Made by a program: the position numbers and the translations under genes. Below, one piece after another: positions 44,116-53,063 of a stretch of 64,000 bases of DNA. The first letter of the stretch is position 1. Each line of letters starts with the position of its first letter. The notes below the pieces were generated by a model. That model saw only the letters and a program-made list of their open reading frames with translations. It ran no database searches and had not been told where the DNA came from. This stretch comes from Treponema brennaborense DSM 12168 (lineage in GTDB: Bacteria > Spirochaetota > Spirochaetia > Treponematales > Treponemataceae): NCBI RefSeq assembly GCF_000212415.1, contig NC_015500.1, positions 2,108,001-2,172,000 on the forward strand, in the 5' to 3' direction.

Positions 44116-45552
44116 TTAAAACGGTACGGCGGAGGTGAACGTCATCCGTTCGCCCGAAACCGGATGCGTAAAAGACAGCAGCGCGGCGTGCAGCGCCAGC
44201 CGCTCGCCTTCGAGCCGGGTCCCGTACAACCGGTCGCCCCTGATAGGCGCGCCCAACCCGTTCGGGTGCATCGAATGCAGACGCAGCTGATGAGTACGGC
44301 CGGTCAACGGCGTAAAACGGACGCGAGTCAGCACACCGTCGGAAGACGTCTCCTTACCGCACCGTTCAAAACCGATGAGGCGCCATTCCGTCACGCCCGT
44401 TTTTCCGTATACGGGATCGAACACTTGCCGCGGACGGTTTTCAACGTCCAACCGGAACGGCAATTCGATCCGGCCGCTTTCCGCCGCACGAAAGCCGCAA
44501 AGCCCGTCCCGATCAGCGCAAACGGACTGTGCCGCCGCACCGCGCGGTTTTCCGCGCAGCAGCGCTTCGTATTCCTTATGGACGGTTCCTTCCATAAATT
44601 GGCGGGAAAGACATCGGTGCGCGTCCGCCGTCAAAGCCAATACGAGCAATCCGGACGTATCCATATCGAGCCGATGAACCGAAGGCTGCGCTATGCAGTC
44701 AGGATACAGCCGCCGCAGCCGGTGCACCGCGCAATCCTGCTTATCTTCACCCCGGCCGGGTACGGAAAGCAGGCCCGCAGGCTTGTTCAGTACGATACAG
44801 TGCTCGTCGCGGTACACGATTTCAATTCCGAGCATAACCGGCAGCACTATCCCGCATTTTTCATCGCACGGAGGATAAAAGCAGCCGGGAACGCGGGTGC
44901 CGGAACGGTTCGGTGCGCCGTAAAAGAATTCGGCAAGACTGAGCGGCTGTAATCGGTGAGCAAACGCGTACCCGAGCAACTTGGGCGCGCAGCAGTCTCC
45001 CGTCCCGGTCGGCGGAAAAGCCGTTCCGTTCCGAAAACCTCCGTAAAAATCGTCGAACGTACGGATCGTTCCGTCCGCGCACGGAAAACGGTACAGTCGG
45101 TAAACGGAGACAAGAGATCGGCGGGAAAGTTCTTTGCGCAGACGCTTCAATTCGGCCATAGAAACGGCGTCGGAACCGCCGGTTTGAGCCGAGGCTATCC
45201 GGAGTGAAAGCGATTTGATTTCCGCATCGTCGCGCGCCGTAATCGCATCGTACGCCGCCGTGTCCAAAAGCGGCGGCACCCAACCGGGAACGTTCCAGCA
45301 GCCGTTGTATTGTCCCGAAAACGCTTTAAGCACGACGGTTCCGCCGGCCGCCGTACGGCACACGAGTACGCCGAACATCTGCCCGCGCGCGCCGCTAAAC
45401 ACGTACGACGTCGAAAACCGCCCGCTTCGCTCCCCTGCCGGAATCGGATTTCCTGCGGCATCTTCAAAATCAAGGCACCGCTCTCCGTCCAGCTTACGCA
45501 TAAGCGAACGGCAATACCGAGCGGCGAGCGTTTCATCGAACGGCGCGAACAT
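44116..45552 (-). CDS. RluA-family pseudouridine synthase with long N-terminal domain
   Basis: 478 residues. The catalytic domain fills the second half: IVYRDEHCIVLNKPAGLLSVPG, VHRLDMDTSGLLVLAL (catalytic Asp), QFMEGTVHKEYEALLRG and RTHQLRLHSMHPNGLGAPIRGDRLYG. The N-terminal ~240 residues are an extra domain with a coiled-coil segment (EIKSLSLRIASAQTGGSDAVSMAELKRLRKELSRRSL) and CFYPPCDEKCG, seen in long RluA homologues. It isomerises uridine in rRNA or tRNA; the exact site is unknown. No clear ribosome site at the chosen start. Confidence 0.9.
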   Translation of the reverse strand: MFAPFDETLAARYCRSLMRKLDGERCLDFEDAAGNPIPAGERSGRFSTSYVFSGARGQMFGVLVCRTAAGGTVVLKAFSGQYNGCWNVPGWVPPLLDTAAYDAITARDDAEIKSLSLRIASAQTGGSDAVSMAELKRLRKELSRRSLVSVYRLYRFPCADGTIRTFDDFYGGFRNGTAFPPTGTGDCCAPKLLGYAFAHRLQPLSLAEFFYGAPNRSGTRVPGCFYPPCDEKCGIVLPVMLGIEIVYRDEHCIVLNKPAGLLSVPGRGEDKQDCAVHRLRRLYPDCIAQPSVHRLDMDTSGLLVLALTADAHRCLSRQFMEGTVHKEYEALLRGKPRGAAAQSVCADRDGLCGFRAAESGRIELPFRLDVENRPRQVFDPVYGKTGVTEWRLIGFERCGKETSSDGVLTRVRFTPLTGRTHQLRLHSMHPNGLGAPIRGDRLYGTRLEGERLALHAALLSFTHPVSGERMTFTSAVPF

Positions 45553-45579
45553 ACGGACAAACGGCGGACGCGGCGGCGG

Positions 45580-46596
45580 TCAGCGTTTCAAACCGCGTTT
45601 GAACGTCGGAACGCGGGCACACGCGGTAACGTCGAGCGGGCTGCGGTCGCCCCGCTGCAAAAACCTATAACCGACGCCGGCGATCATCGCGCCGTTATCC
45701 GTACACAATTTAAGCGGCGGAAAAATGCAATTCAGTTCGGTACGTTCGGCAAGCATGGCGCGCAGCCGCGAGTTCGCCGCAACGCCGCCGCCGGCAACGA
45801 TCGTTGTCAAACCGGTATCCGCGACGGCACGCAGCAGCCGTGAAATCAGAATCCGCACGGCGGTTTCCTGAAAAGAAGCGGCGATGTTTTCGGGCGTTTT
45901 CTCGAAGTCGGGATTCCAGAACAAATCGATCTGATTGATCACCGCCGTTTTAAGTCCCGAATACGACACGTCGTAGCGGTGCTCGCCCTTATGCAGCGAC
46001 GGTACCGGAAACCGGGCCGCCGCGGGATTTCCGTTTTTGGCAAGTTTGTCGATAATAACGCCGCCGGGATAACCGAATCCGTAAAATTTGGCGACTTTAT
46101 CGAACGCCTCACCGACGGCGTCGTCTACCGTCGTTCCCAAGATTTCGATATCGTCGAATCCGGAAACTTTGCAGATAATGCTGTGCCCGCCTGAAACGAG
46201 CAATCCCAAATACGGGTATTCGATGTCGGAAGCAAGATGCGCGGCGTACAGATGACCGAGCATATGGTTCACGGCGATAAACGGCTTGCCCGTTGCCCAG
46301 GCGAGCGTTTTGCCGAACGTAAGGCCGACGAGCAGCGAGCCCATCAGACCGGGACGGTTCGTCGCCGCAATACCGTCTATATCGCCGAGCGATACGCCGG
46401 CTTCGGTCAACGCCTCGGATACGACCGGCAGAATCCATTCGGCGTGTTTACGGCTCGCTATCTCCGGAACGACGCCGCTGAATTCCTTATGGAACGGAAT
46501 TTGCGTTGCGATAACGTTGCTCAGGATCGTGCGGCCGTCTTCGACTACGGCGGCGGCGGTTTCGTCACAAGAGGACTCAATTCCCAAAATCTTCAT
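45580..46596 (-). CDS. tsaD: tRNA N6-adenosine threonylcarbamoyltransferase TsaD
   Basis: 338 residues, the usual length. MKILGIESSCDETAAAVVEDG, the metal-binding HMLGH (FIAVNHMLGHLYAAHL), LLVSGGHSIIC and AGGGVAANSRLR are all present. It transfers threonylcarbamoyl to A37 of ANN-decoding tRNAs together with TsaB/E/C. GAGG ribosome site. Its start lies within the 3' end of the deacetylase gene (20-bp overlap). Confidence 0.97.
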   Translation of the reverse strand: MKILGIESSCDETAAAVVEDGRTILSNVIATQIPFHKEFSGVVPEIASRKHAEWILPVVSEALTEAGVSLGDIDGIAATNRPGLMGSLLVGLTFGKTLAWATGKPFIAVNHMLGHLYAAHLASDIEYPYLGLLVSGGHSIICKVSGFDDIEILGTTVDDAVGEAFDKVAKFYGFGYPGGVIIDKLAKNGNPAAARFPVPSLHKGEHRYDVSYSGLKTAVINQIDLFWNPDFEKTPENIAASFQETAVRILISRLLRAVADTGLTTIVAGGGVAANSRLRAMLAERTELNCIFPPLKLCTDNGAMIAGVGYRFLQRGDRSPLDVTACARVPTFKRGLKR

Positions 46597-47644
46597 ACAA
46601 ACCTCGAATTCCCGAAAAAGTATACCCTTTTTTCTTCAGCAAAGGATACAATTCATTCAAAATAGATGCAAGCTGCGGCGACCATACGTGTCCGATCATA
46701 ACCGCATACCCTTTTTTATTCGCAATAGCTGCGCCGCGATACAGCTGGTCCAAAATATCCCGCCGATCCGGCGTATTATCCAGAAAAATATCGCGCTCCC
46801 AAATCTTCATGCCGCGCGCGGCGGCAACGGCCGGAACCTGCGTATCGGCAGTCGTTCTGGAATCCAAAAAGAATATCCCTTCGGCGGCGCATACGTCAAG
46901 CACCGCGTCCATCTGCGTTACCGACTCGGTAATGAGCGAACCTTCGTGGTTGTTCATTCCTGCCACCGGACCGATTTTCTGCAAATTCGAGTGCAGCAAT
47001 TTCCGTACGGCGTCCCGATCCATATCGGGATGAATGGCACCGGGACCCGGATTCACGGCCAAATTTTTTGCCTGCATGGGCTGATGCAGCAGCAATTCTT
47101 TGCCGGCGGCACGCACCCGCTTTGCCGATTCAACCGAATGCACCAGTTCCGGCATTACGGCGATCGACACGGGAAACGGTAAATTGAGAAACGGCTGCAG
47201 CTGGTCCAGATTCTGACCGCCGTCATCAAAAATGAAAACGAGCACGGCGCGGGGTGCGGCGGTCGGAATAAGATCGAATTCAGGATGAACCGGCGGCACC
47301 GGTTCTTTCGGAACTATCGGAAGCGAAGGTTCCGGAACACTGACCGGTTCAGTCGGAGAAGTCTGCTTGGCAGGCTGCTGTTCAACGGACGGCTGCACGG
47401 AAATAGGCGGCTGCACGGAAACTGACGGCGAAACAGGCGTCTGCGGAGTAACCGGCGCGGGAACGGACGGTGAGACGGCAGGCGGCTGCCGAAAATCTTC
47501 GGCAGCGGGCGGCGCAGTCAAAACGGCCACGCACAACATGCAGATACATACGGCGGCAATCGCAGCAGTTAAAATGAAAACCTGTTTGCGCGGAAGTACG
47601 ACTTTCGGCTTCCGCGTCCGTCTGCGTTTTTTCTTTTTATCCAT
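46577..47644 (-). CDS. divergent polysaccharide deacetylase family protein (YibQ/DUF610)
   Basis: 355 residues: a basic N-terminus, a membrane anchor at about 24-44, then a Pro/Ser/Val-rich linker (about 50-125) with imperfect repeats of QPPISVQPSV type. The extracytoplasmic deacetylase-like domain follows: AVLVFIFDDGGQNLDQLQPFLNLPFPVSIAVMP, LLHQPMQAKN, NNHEGS and VMIGHV. This is the YibQ-like divergent deacetylase family, likely acting on cell-envelope glycans. The -10 TATACT is 13 nt before the ATG. Overlaps tsaD, so the pair is probably co-transcribed. Confidence 0.92.
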   Translation of the reverse strand: MDKKKKRRRTRKPKVVLPRKQVFILTAAIAAVCICMLCVAVLTAPPAAEDFRQPPAVSPSVPAPVTPQTPVSPSVSVQPPISVQPSVEQQPAKQTSPTEPVSVPEPSLPIVPKEPVPPVHPEFDLIPTAAPRAVLVFIFDDGGQNLDQLQPFLNLPFPVSIAVMPELVHSVESAKRVRAAGKELLLHQPMQAKNLAVNPGPGAIHPDMDRDAVRKLLHSNLQKIGPVAGMNNHEGSLITESVTQMDAVLDVCAAEGIFFLDSRTTADTQVPAVAAARGMKIWERDIFLDNTPDRRDILDQLYRGAAIANKKGYAVMIGHVWSPQLASILNELYPLLKKKGYTFSGIRGLYEDFGN

Positions 47645-47770
47645 GATTTACCGTATCAGTATACCAAATGTGAAACGTTACGGCAAGCTGCGCGGAAACG
47701 GGCAAAAGGAAACGGGACGCAGCTCCCGCATCGAATCATTCAAAGTGTACCGTAAAAAACGGCATTGCCG

Positions 47771-47805
47771 CGGATTATTATGCGTTTACCTTCGATAATA
47801 ATCCG
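47771..47805. promoter_or_regulatory. 10-bp-arm inverted repeat upstream of the zinc-ribbon gene
   Basis: CGGATTATTA (47771-47780) and TAATAATCCG (47796-47805), perfect complements 15 nt apart, just before the TTGACA of the downstream promoter. It may be an operator or a hairpin; no T-run follows directly. Confidence 0.6.
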
Positions 47806-47813
47806 CCTTTCAA

Positions 47814-47842
47814 TTGACACCGGCCTGATAATTGTGTATTAT
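47814..47842 (+). promoter_or_regulatory. promoter of the 56-residue zinc-ribbon gene
   Basis: TTGACA (47814-47819), 17-nt spacer, TATTAT (47837-47842). Near-consensus sigma-70 type, about 40 bp before the start. Confidence 0.82.
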
Positions 47843-47883
47843 TATAGAATAATCGATTATATTTTTTTAACCGGAGGCTAGTC

Positions 47884-48054
47884 ATGGCTGGAGCCAGTAA
47901 AAACTCTCGTACGACCGTTACCACCCATAAATTCTTCTGCTCATGCGGCGGTGAAGTTGTAATGAAGACATTGTTTGAAAAAGGCAGACTGAAAAACGTT
48001 GCCGAATGCTCGAAATGCAAGCGTGTAGAACGCCGTCCCAAAGACTTCAAATAA
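47884..48054 (+). CDS. small zinc-ribbon-like protein, 56 residues
   Basis: ATG 47884 preceded by CCGGAGG, then 56 codons to TAA. Basic product with CSCG near residue 19 and CSKC near residue 42 (CxC...CxxC), a plausible zinc knuckle or ribbon, ending RRPKDFK. It has its own near-consensus promoter and a strong terminator, so it is a real monocistronic gene that length filters would miss. The size, basic charge and strong expression signals suggest a ribosome- or RNA-associated role, which is inference. I cannot name a family. Confidence 0.85.
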   Translation: MAGASKNSRTTVTTHKFFCSCGGEVVMKTLFEKGRLKNVAECSKCKRVERRPKDFK

Positions 48055-48063
48055 ATCGTTCAC

Positions 48064-48099
48064 ACAAAAAAAACCTGCTGGAAACAGCAGGTTTTTTTA
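48064..48099 (+). terminator. intrinsic terminator after the zinc-ribbon gene
   Basis: AACCTGCTG/CAGCAGGTT stem (48072-48080, 48085-48093) with GAAA loop and T7 tail. Confidence 0.94.
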
Positions 48100-48131
48100 T
48101 TCGCTACGGGAAAGGAAACAGCCGGCTGAAA

Positions 48132-48890
48132 TCAGCACGCATCCGTTCCGGCACGCCATTCGTCGAGCTGCCGCTGAATCAGTACTTTGCTTTCTTCAAG
48201 AATCCGCATCTGTTCCTGCTTCGACGTCGGCGCAGGATATATTTTCAGTATCTTCACATGATATAAACCGTTATGCAGTTTCCGCATGATACCGTCCAAC
48301 GTCGAAACCTTGTATCCGCCGTCGAGCGCACAGACGGCAACCGGCATGGGAGCCCGGTCGAGTAACCGCCGGAAACCGGCCGCGTAAAACGAACCGAGAT
48401 TGCCGTCGCGGCTGCGCGTTCCTTCGGGAAAAATGACCGGAATTTGAGCGCGGGCGACTACGCGTTCCGCAAACGAGTCGAGCGTTTTCATTGCGACGGA
48501 CGGACTGCCCGTGCGGGGAATCATCGCGTGTTCGTGTGCGCGCAGCATTTCGGATACGAGCGGCACGTGCCGGCCCAATTCGGCTTTTGCAACGAACCGC
48601 AATTTCTTATCGCGCAGAAACCGCATATACAGCGGGATATCGAGTAAACTCTGATGATTCGACACGATCAGAAACTGCTCAGGCAATTCGCTTTTCAGAT
48701 TTTTATCTCCGCAGAATTTAAAATTTTTATACGTCGATAATATGGAAAACAGACGCGGCGCACAGACGCGCACGATATAATCGGATATTTTTACGCTCAA
48801 CTTCCGCGAAATCGGATAAGCAAAAATATTCAATATGGCGGGTCCCCCTAACGCAACGAGAAAGCACCCTATCGTAATAAAATTGGTCAT
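48132..48890 (-). CDS. 1-acylglycerol-3-phosphate acyltransferase (PlsC-like)
   Basis: 252 residues. N-terminal hydrophobic segment; acyltransferase motifs NHQSLLDIPLYMRFLRD (HX4D) and IFPEGTRSRDGNL. The usual second-step lysophosphatidate acyltransferase of phospholipid synthesis, at the inner membrane. GGAG ribosome site upstream of ATG 48890. Downstream it faces the zinc-ribbon gene's terminator. Confidence 0.93.
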   Translation of the reverse strand: MTNFITIGCFLVALGGPAILNIFAYPISRKLSVKISDYIVRVCAPRLFSILSTYKNFKFCGDKNLKSELPEQFLIVSNHQSLLDIPLYMRFLRDKKLRFVAKAELGRHVPLVSEMLRAHEHAMIPRTGSPSVAMKTLDSFAERVVARAQIPVIFPEGTRSRDGNLGSFYAAGFRRLLDRAPMPVAVCALDGGYKVSTLDGIMRKLHNGLYHVKILKIYPAPTSKQEQMRILEESKVLIQRQLDEWRAGTDAC

Positions 48891-48977
48891 GCGGCAAATA
48901 ACTCCTGTGCGTGTATTTTATCGGTTCTTTTCCGAAAAGTCTATCCCTCGCGATTTTTTGTGCCGTGTTTGAATTTT

Positions 48978-51434
48978 TTACAAAAACCGTTCGACGGCGG
49001 AACACACCGTTTCAAGCGGTTCGTACAGACGTTTCGTTTCGGGCACGCTGTCCAAAAAAATGCGGCCGTACCGTTTTTCCATGATCCGCCGGTCGAGCAC
49101 GACGACGCAGCCGCGATCCGTAGAACGGCGCATGAGCCGCCCGAATCCCTGCCGGAATTTGATGACCGCGTCGGGTACGCTCAACTCCATAAACGGATTT
49201 CCGCCCTTCCGCTCCACCGCTTCCGAGCGCGCGGCAAAAACCGGATCGGAAGGTACACTGAACGGCAGTTTTACGATAATCACCTGCGAAAGCGATTCGC
49301 CGGGAACGTCCACGCCTTCCCAAAACGAGTCGGTTGCAAAAAGCACGCTCGCACCGTCGTTTTTAAACGTTTCAAGCAGCCGGAAGCGGTCGTCGTCGCC
49401 CTGACGCAACACCGTAATACCGTACGGCGCCAATTCCCGGCGCGCGGCATCGCACGCACTGCGCAGCGCTTCGTACGAAGTAAACAGGACGAGCGTGCGT
49501 CCCATCGCCGACGTGATCAGGCGCGTTACCGCAAACTCGGTAAACGGCTGAAAACGCGGGTCGTCCGGAAACGGCGCATCGCGGGGCACGGCGAACAGCA
49601 GATTCGTCCGGTACGGAAACGGCGAAGCGAATTCGCCGGTACGCACGCGTCCTTCGTCTACGAACCCCGCGCCGCTGCGATGCAGCCAGAACTGGAACGT
49701 GCTTCCGATACGGAGCGTCGCGGACGTACAGACGACGCTGCTCATCGGCTCAAAAACACCGGCGTTCATCATCGGCGCAATTTCAAGCGGCGTCTGGACG
49801 AAGCGCGGATACCAAACGGGTTCCGCCGCTCGTCCCTTGCCGGCGGAAGCGTTCCATTTCATCTTTTCAATAAAAAACACCGTATCGCGCCGTTCGTCCC
49901 ATTCTGCAAAGTTTTTGCACAACGCGGCGGAACCTTCCAGGCGGCGCAGCACCGCGCGCGATTCCCAGACGGCAGGAACATCCCGTTCGTCTTCGGCAAT
50001 GCTGTCTATCAGCTCGCGGATCAGAGCAGTCCAGGCGGTGAGCGCGCTCCGCACTTTTTCGAGCGCGTCAAGCACGGGCGGGAACAGATTCGCCGTCGAA
50101 TCGGACAGGCGCACCGTGTACTGCGTATCAAGCAGGGTCAAAGCCGCTTCGTCAAGGTTACGCACGGCGTCCTTTATTTCAGTCACGGCCGCGATGACTG
50201 CCGTCGTGTTGTCCGAACCGGGAGCGAGCGCGTCGAGCGTAAACAAATGCCCCGCGACTGCGCCGCCTCTGCGTATCCGATACATGATATTGAGTTGTTT
50301 TATCAGTTTGAACCGGGTGATCGTTTCCGAAAAAAAGCTCGTCGCGGCGGCTTCAATACCGTGCGCTTCATCGAAAATGATGCGCTTGTACGGCGGAAGC
50401 ACCGCCGTGTCGTCGTATCCGGCACCCGCAAGCCGCGTTTCAATATCGGCGAACAGCAAATGATGATTTACGATCAGCAAATTCGCATCGGCGGCTTCTT
50501 TTCGCACTTTCATAACGAAGCACTGATCCCGATGCGCGCAGCGCATTCCCATACAGGCGTCCGACTCGGAATTGATTCGGCTCCACACGAATTCGGACGG
50601 CATGAACGACAAATCGGAGCGGCTCCCCGTAGAAGAATCTTTGACCCACTGAGAAATCCGTTCAAATTCGTCGGTATATTCCGAAAACAGATCCTGTTCG
50701 GCAAGCGCGTCGTTCAAACGGCGCAAACAGACGTAATTCTGCCGGCCTTTCAGCAGCACGGCCTTCACCGGTTTATCAATCAATTTCACCGCAGCCGGAA
50801 TATCCTTTTCGGCAAGCTGCTGCTGCAGATTGATGGTTCCCGTAGAAACGATAACGCGTTCCTTATTCGTCAGCGCCCACAACATGGCGGGAATCAAATA
50901 CGCGTACGATTTACCGACGCCTGTTCCCGCTTCAAACACACCCACGGCGTTGTCGTTGAACGCGCGGCTGATTTCAGCAAGCAGCGCAATCTGCGTCGGA
51001 CGCTCCTCAAAATAGTCGGACTGCGCTTCAAGCGGTCCGCCGCCTGAAATGAACAGACACGCCTCATCAGGGTCGAGTTTTTTTATTACCGCGGGTTTGA
51101 CCGGTTCCACCACCGCGTATACCGAAGTAACGTCGTTATCGATAATATAAAAGCCTTGCGCGTTTTCAGCCGCACGGGAAGCGATCGCCAAATCCGCGTC
51201 GGACGGTTTCAGAACGCCGGAAGGATGATTGTGAATCAGCACGTGTGCCTGCCGGGCCTGCTCGAACTGAACGGGAACGGCACTGTCGTGACCGCGGGCG
51301 GCGGCGCTGACGGAAACGACGATTCCTTCGGAATTGATCTTACCGGCAAAAAAAACTTCGTTCCCGCCCGCTTCCGCAATCGCCGCGGACATTTCGCCGC
51401 ACACGGCCTGTGTAAAACGTTCAGAACTATTCAT
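48978..51434 (-). CDS. DinG-like DNA helicase with N-terminal RadC/JAB domain
   Basis: About 818 residues. Residues about 1-115 form a JAB/MPN domain with VLIHNHPSGVLKPSDADL, the metal motif (HxHPSG...D) of RadC. The rest is an XPD/DinG superfamily-2 helicase. It has Walker A EAGTGVGKSYAYLIPA, four cysteines suited to a 4Fe-4S cluster (NYVCLRR, then CMGMRCAHRDQC) and DEAH (IIFDEAHGIEA). The C-terminal motifs include FATDSFWEGVDVPGESLSQVIIVKLPF and QGFGRLMRRSTDRGCVVVLDRR. ATG 51434 has GGAAG upstream. The fusion suggests a DNA-repair or replication-restart function. A terminator and tRNA-Glu precede it. Confidence 0.92.
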   Translation of the reverse strand: MNSSERFTQAVCGEMSAAIAEAGGNEVFFAGKINSEGIVVSVSAAARGHDSAVPVQFEQARQAHVLIHNHPSGVLKPSDADLAIASRAAENAQGFYIIDNDVTSVYAVVEPVKPAVIKKLDPDEACLFISGGGPLEAQSDYFEERPTQIALLAEISRAFNDNAVGVFEAGTGVGKSYAYLIPAMLWALTNKERVIVSTGTINLQQQLAEKDIPAAVKLIDKPVKAVLLKGRQNYVCLRRLNDALAEQDLFSEYTDEFERISQWVKDSSTGSRSDLSFMPSEFVWSRINSESDACMGMRCAHRDQCFVMKVRKEAADANLLIVNHHLLFADIETRLAGAGYDDTAVLPPYKRIIFDEAHGIEAAATSFFSETITRFKLIKQLNIMYRIRRGGAVAGHLFTLDALAPGSDNTTAVIAAVTEIKDAVRNLDEAALTLLDTQYTVRLSDSTANLFPPVLDALEKVRSALTAWTALIRELIDSIAEDERDVPAVWESRAVLRRLEGSAALCKNFAEWDERRDTVFFIEKMKWNASAGKGRAAEPVWYPRFVQTPLEIAPMMNAGVFEPMSSVVCTSATLRIGSTFQFWLHRSGAGFVDEGRVRTGEFASPFPYRTNLLFAVPRDAPFPDDPRFQPFTEFAVTRLITSAMGRTLVLFTSYEALRSACDAARRELAPYGITVLRQGDDDRFRLLETFKNDGASVLFATDSFWEGVDVPGESLSQVIIVKLPFSVPSDPVFAARSEAVERKGGNPFMELSVPDAVIKFRQGFGRLMRRSTDRGCVVVLDRRIMEKRYGRIFLDSVPETKRLYEPLETVCSAVERFL

Positions 51435-51484
51435 ACGCACTTCCGGGCCGGTGCTTCGCGTACGGGTACAACGGCATATTTAAA

Positions 51485-51517
51485 ATAAAAAAGGGCTGAA
51501 TATCATCAGCCCTTTTG
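51485..51517 (-). terminator. intrinsic terminator after tRNA-Glu
   Basis: On the minus strand AAAAGGGCTGA...TCAGCCCTTTTTT with a TTTATTTTA tail. It separates tRNA transcription from the helicase gene. Confidence 0.9.
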
Positions 51518-51518
51518 T

Positions 51519-51590
51519 CATCTCCTAGGGGAATTGAACCCCTGTTGTCGGGATGAAAACCCGATGTCCTAACCACTAGACGAAGGAGAC
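51519..51590 (-). tRNA. tRNA-Glu (anticodon TTC)
   Basis: 72-nt cloverleaf. The 5' acceptor strand GTCTCCT pairs with AGGAGAT (first pair G-U). The D arm is CGTCTAGTGGTTAGGACA and the anticodon arm TCGGG-TTTTCAT-CCCGA gives anticodon TTC. The T arm is AGGGG-TTCAATT-CCCCT. No CCA is encoded. It lies between the alarmone synthetase gene and a terminator. Confidence 0.95.
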
Positions 51591-51653
51591 ATACGCGACG
51601 TTTGACAATATACCAGATGATAAAAAAAACGTCAAGTATTTTCATTATAAAAT

Positions 51654-52895
51654 TCACATATTCATATCGAATTTTTCAACCAGTTTCGCGTGCAGCCGCC
51701 GGCAATCTTCGTCGTCCAATCCGAGTTTATTCGCCGTGTCCAGATCCGCCATAGCTCCCGCGTAGTCCGCAAGTTCGTATTTCGCCAGCGCGCGGCGGTA
51801 ATACACGTGCGACTGGAATTCGTTGAACGTAAGCGATTGGGTAAAAAAATCAACGGCTTTTTTATGTTCGCCCAAAATGCCGTACACGATCCCCATATAA
51901 TACAGCGAACGGAAATTTTCGGGCTGACACGCCACGCTTTCCGTAAAATCACGCAGCGCCTCGTCATATTTGCTTTGTGCAAAATACGCCATTCCCCGAT
52001 GCTTGTAAATGACCGATAAAATAATCCGATTCGGTTCGGGTTTCGATTCGATGATGCGCGTATAAATCAACACGGCGGTGTCCAAATCCCCCGTATTGTG
52101 CGCGTGGATCGCTTCAAGCAGCAAATCGTCTATAGTACCGCGCACGTACGGAGACGGCGGCGGCGCTGACGCCTGAACGGGCGACTCGTAATCGGGAGCG
52201 GTTTCCCGCGTGATTTTATCCGCTTTTTCGTAAAAGGAATTCCGTCTGCAATCTATTTCACGATTCAGTTTGTTCTGATAATCACGAATTTCCTGAAAGA
52301 TAATATCGGCAAGGCTTAAACTCGCGTTCATTGAAGCAAGCTTCCGTTTCAGCGGCAGGTCGAACGGAGAAAACTCCGATTTATACACCAACTCGTGTTC
52401 AACTTCCGCCCACGCGTCCTGCAAAATGGTCCGAATCTGAATTTCACACACACATTCGTCCGGCAGCGGGAACCCGCCGGAAGCCGCGGCGTCGGTAATT
52501 TCATCGGGAAGCGCAATGAGCACGTGTACCGACTCGTACCCGAATTCCTTAAACGTCAAGTCGGCGCCTTTGCGCTCGATTTCACGCACGTCGAACATTT
52601 GCACTATTTGCTGCTCGACGAGCGAAAGATCTTCCAAAAACGCACAAATCACGCGAATCCCCATTAAATCGGTCAGCACCGGAAGCCCGCCGCCGCCGAG
52701 CGACGCGGGCTTTATACGAAGCAGCTTCCGATAATAGCTGTTAAAATCTTTTACGCGGGATTTGAACGTCGGACAGGACGACAGGGAAATGGAATCCTTC
52801 AGCTGCAATTCGATCGAATCAAGCACGGATTCGAGCGTCGGCCGATAAGATTTATACAGGTTTTCAAGGGCGCTTCTATTCGGAAGTATCTGCAT
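51654..52895 (-). CDS. small alarmone synthetase-like RelA/SpoT protein with TPR tail
   Basis: 413 residues. Residues about 1-215 are a RelA/SpoT synthetase domain (FKSRVKDFNSYYRKLL, LTDLMGIRVICAFLEDL, KEFGYESVHVLIALP, CEIQIRTILQDAWAEVEHELVYK) without a hydrolase domain. After a Pro-rich linker, residues about 265-410 hold about four tetratricopeptide-like repeats (YKHRGMAYFAQSKYDEALRDFTESVAC, YYMGIVYGILGEHKKAVDFFTQSL, YYRRALAKYELADYAGAMADLDTA). It probably makes (p)ppGpp from GTP or GDP plus ATP. The TPR tail could tie this to a protein partner. Located directly before tRNA-Glu. Confidence 0.93.
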   Translation of the reverse strand: MQILPNRSALENLYKSYRPTLESVLDSIELQLKDSISLSSCPTFKSRVKDFNSYYRKLLRIKPASLGGGGLPVLTDLMGIRVICAFLEDLSLVEQQIVQMFDVREIERKGADLTFKEFGYESVHVLIALPDEITDAAASGGFPLPDECVCEIQIRTILQDAWAEVEHELVYKSEFSPFDLPLKRKLASMNASLSLADIIFQEIRDYQNKLNREIDCRRNSFYEKADKITRETAPDYESPVQASAPPPSPYVRGTIDDLLLEAIHAHNTGDLDTAVLIYTRIIESKPEPNRIILSVIYKHRGMAYFAQSKYDEALRDFTESVACQPENFRSLYYMGIVYGILGEHKKAVDFFTQSLTFNEFQSHVYYRRALAKYELADYAGAMADLDTANKLGLDDEDCRRLHAKLVEKFDMNM

Positions 52896-52968
52896 AACTT
52901 TTATTCCTATAATGCTGTAATATATACCGAAGAACTACAGTATAGCACCGATTCCGGTCTTAGACAAT

Positions 52969-53004
52969 AAAAAACCGTCTGCGGCACACGGCAGACGGTT
53001 TCAA
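52969..53004 (-). terminator. intrinsic terminator after flaA
   Basis: AAACCGTCTGC (52972-52982) and GCAGACGGTTT (52991-53001), with T-run on the minus-strand exit side. Confidence 0.92.
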
Positions 53005-53063
53005 AAGAACATTCAGATCATCTGCAAAAATCGGTACGGACGTATCGATTCTTGCAAATTAAA

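Noticed and set aside
48960-51047. 695-codon plus-strand open frame
   Set aside because: Antisense shadow of the DinG-like helicase; Arg/His-rich without motifs.
51519-51590. tRNA-Glu as an integration site
   Set aside because: No integrase gene and no duplicated tRNA 3' end in the window.
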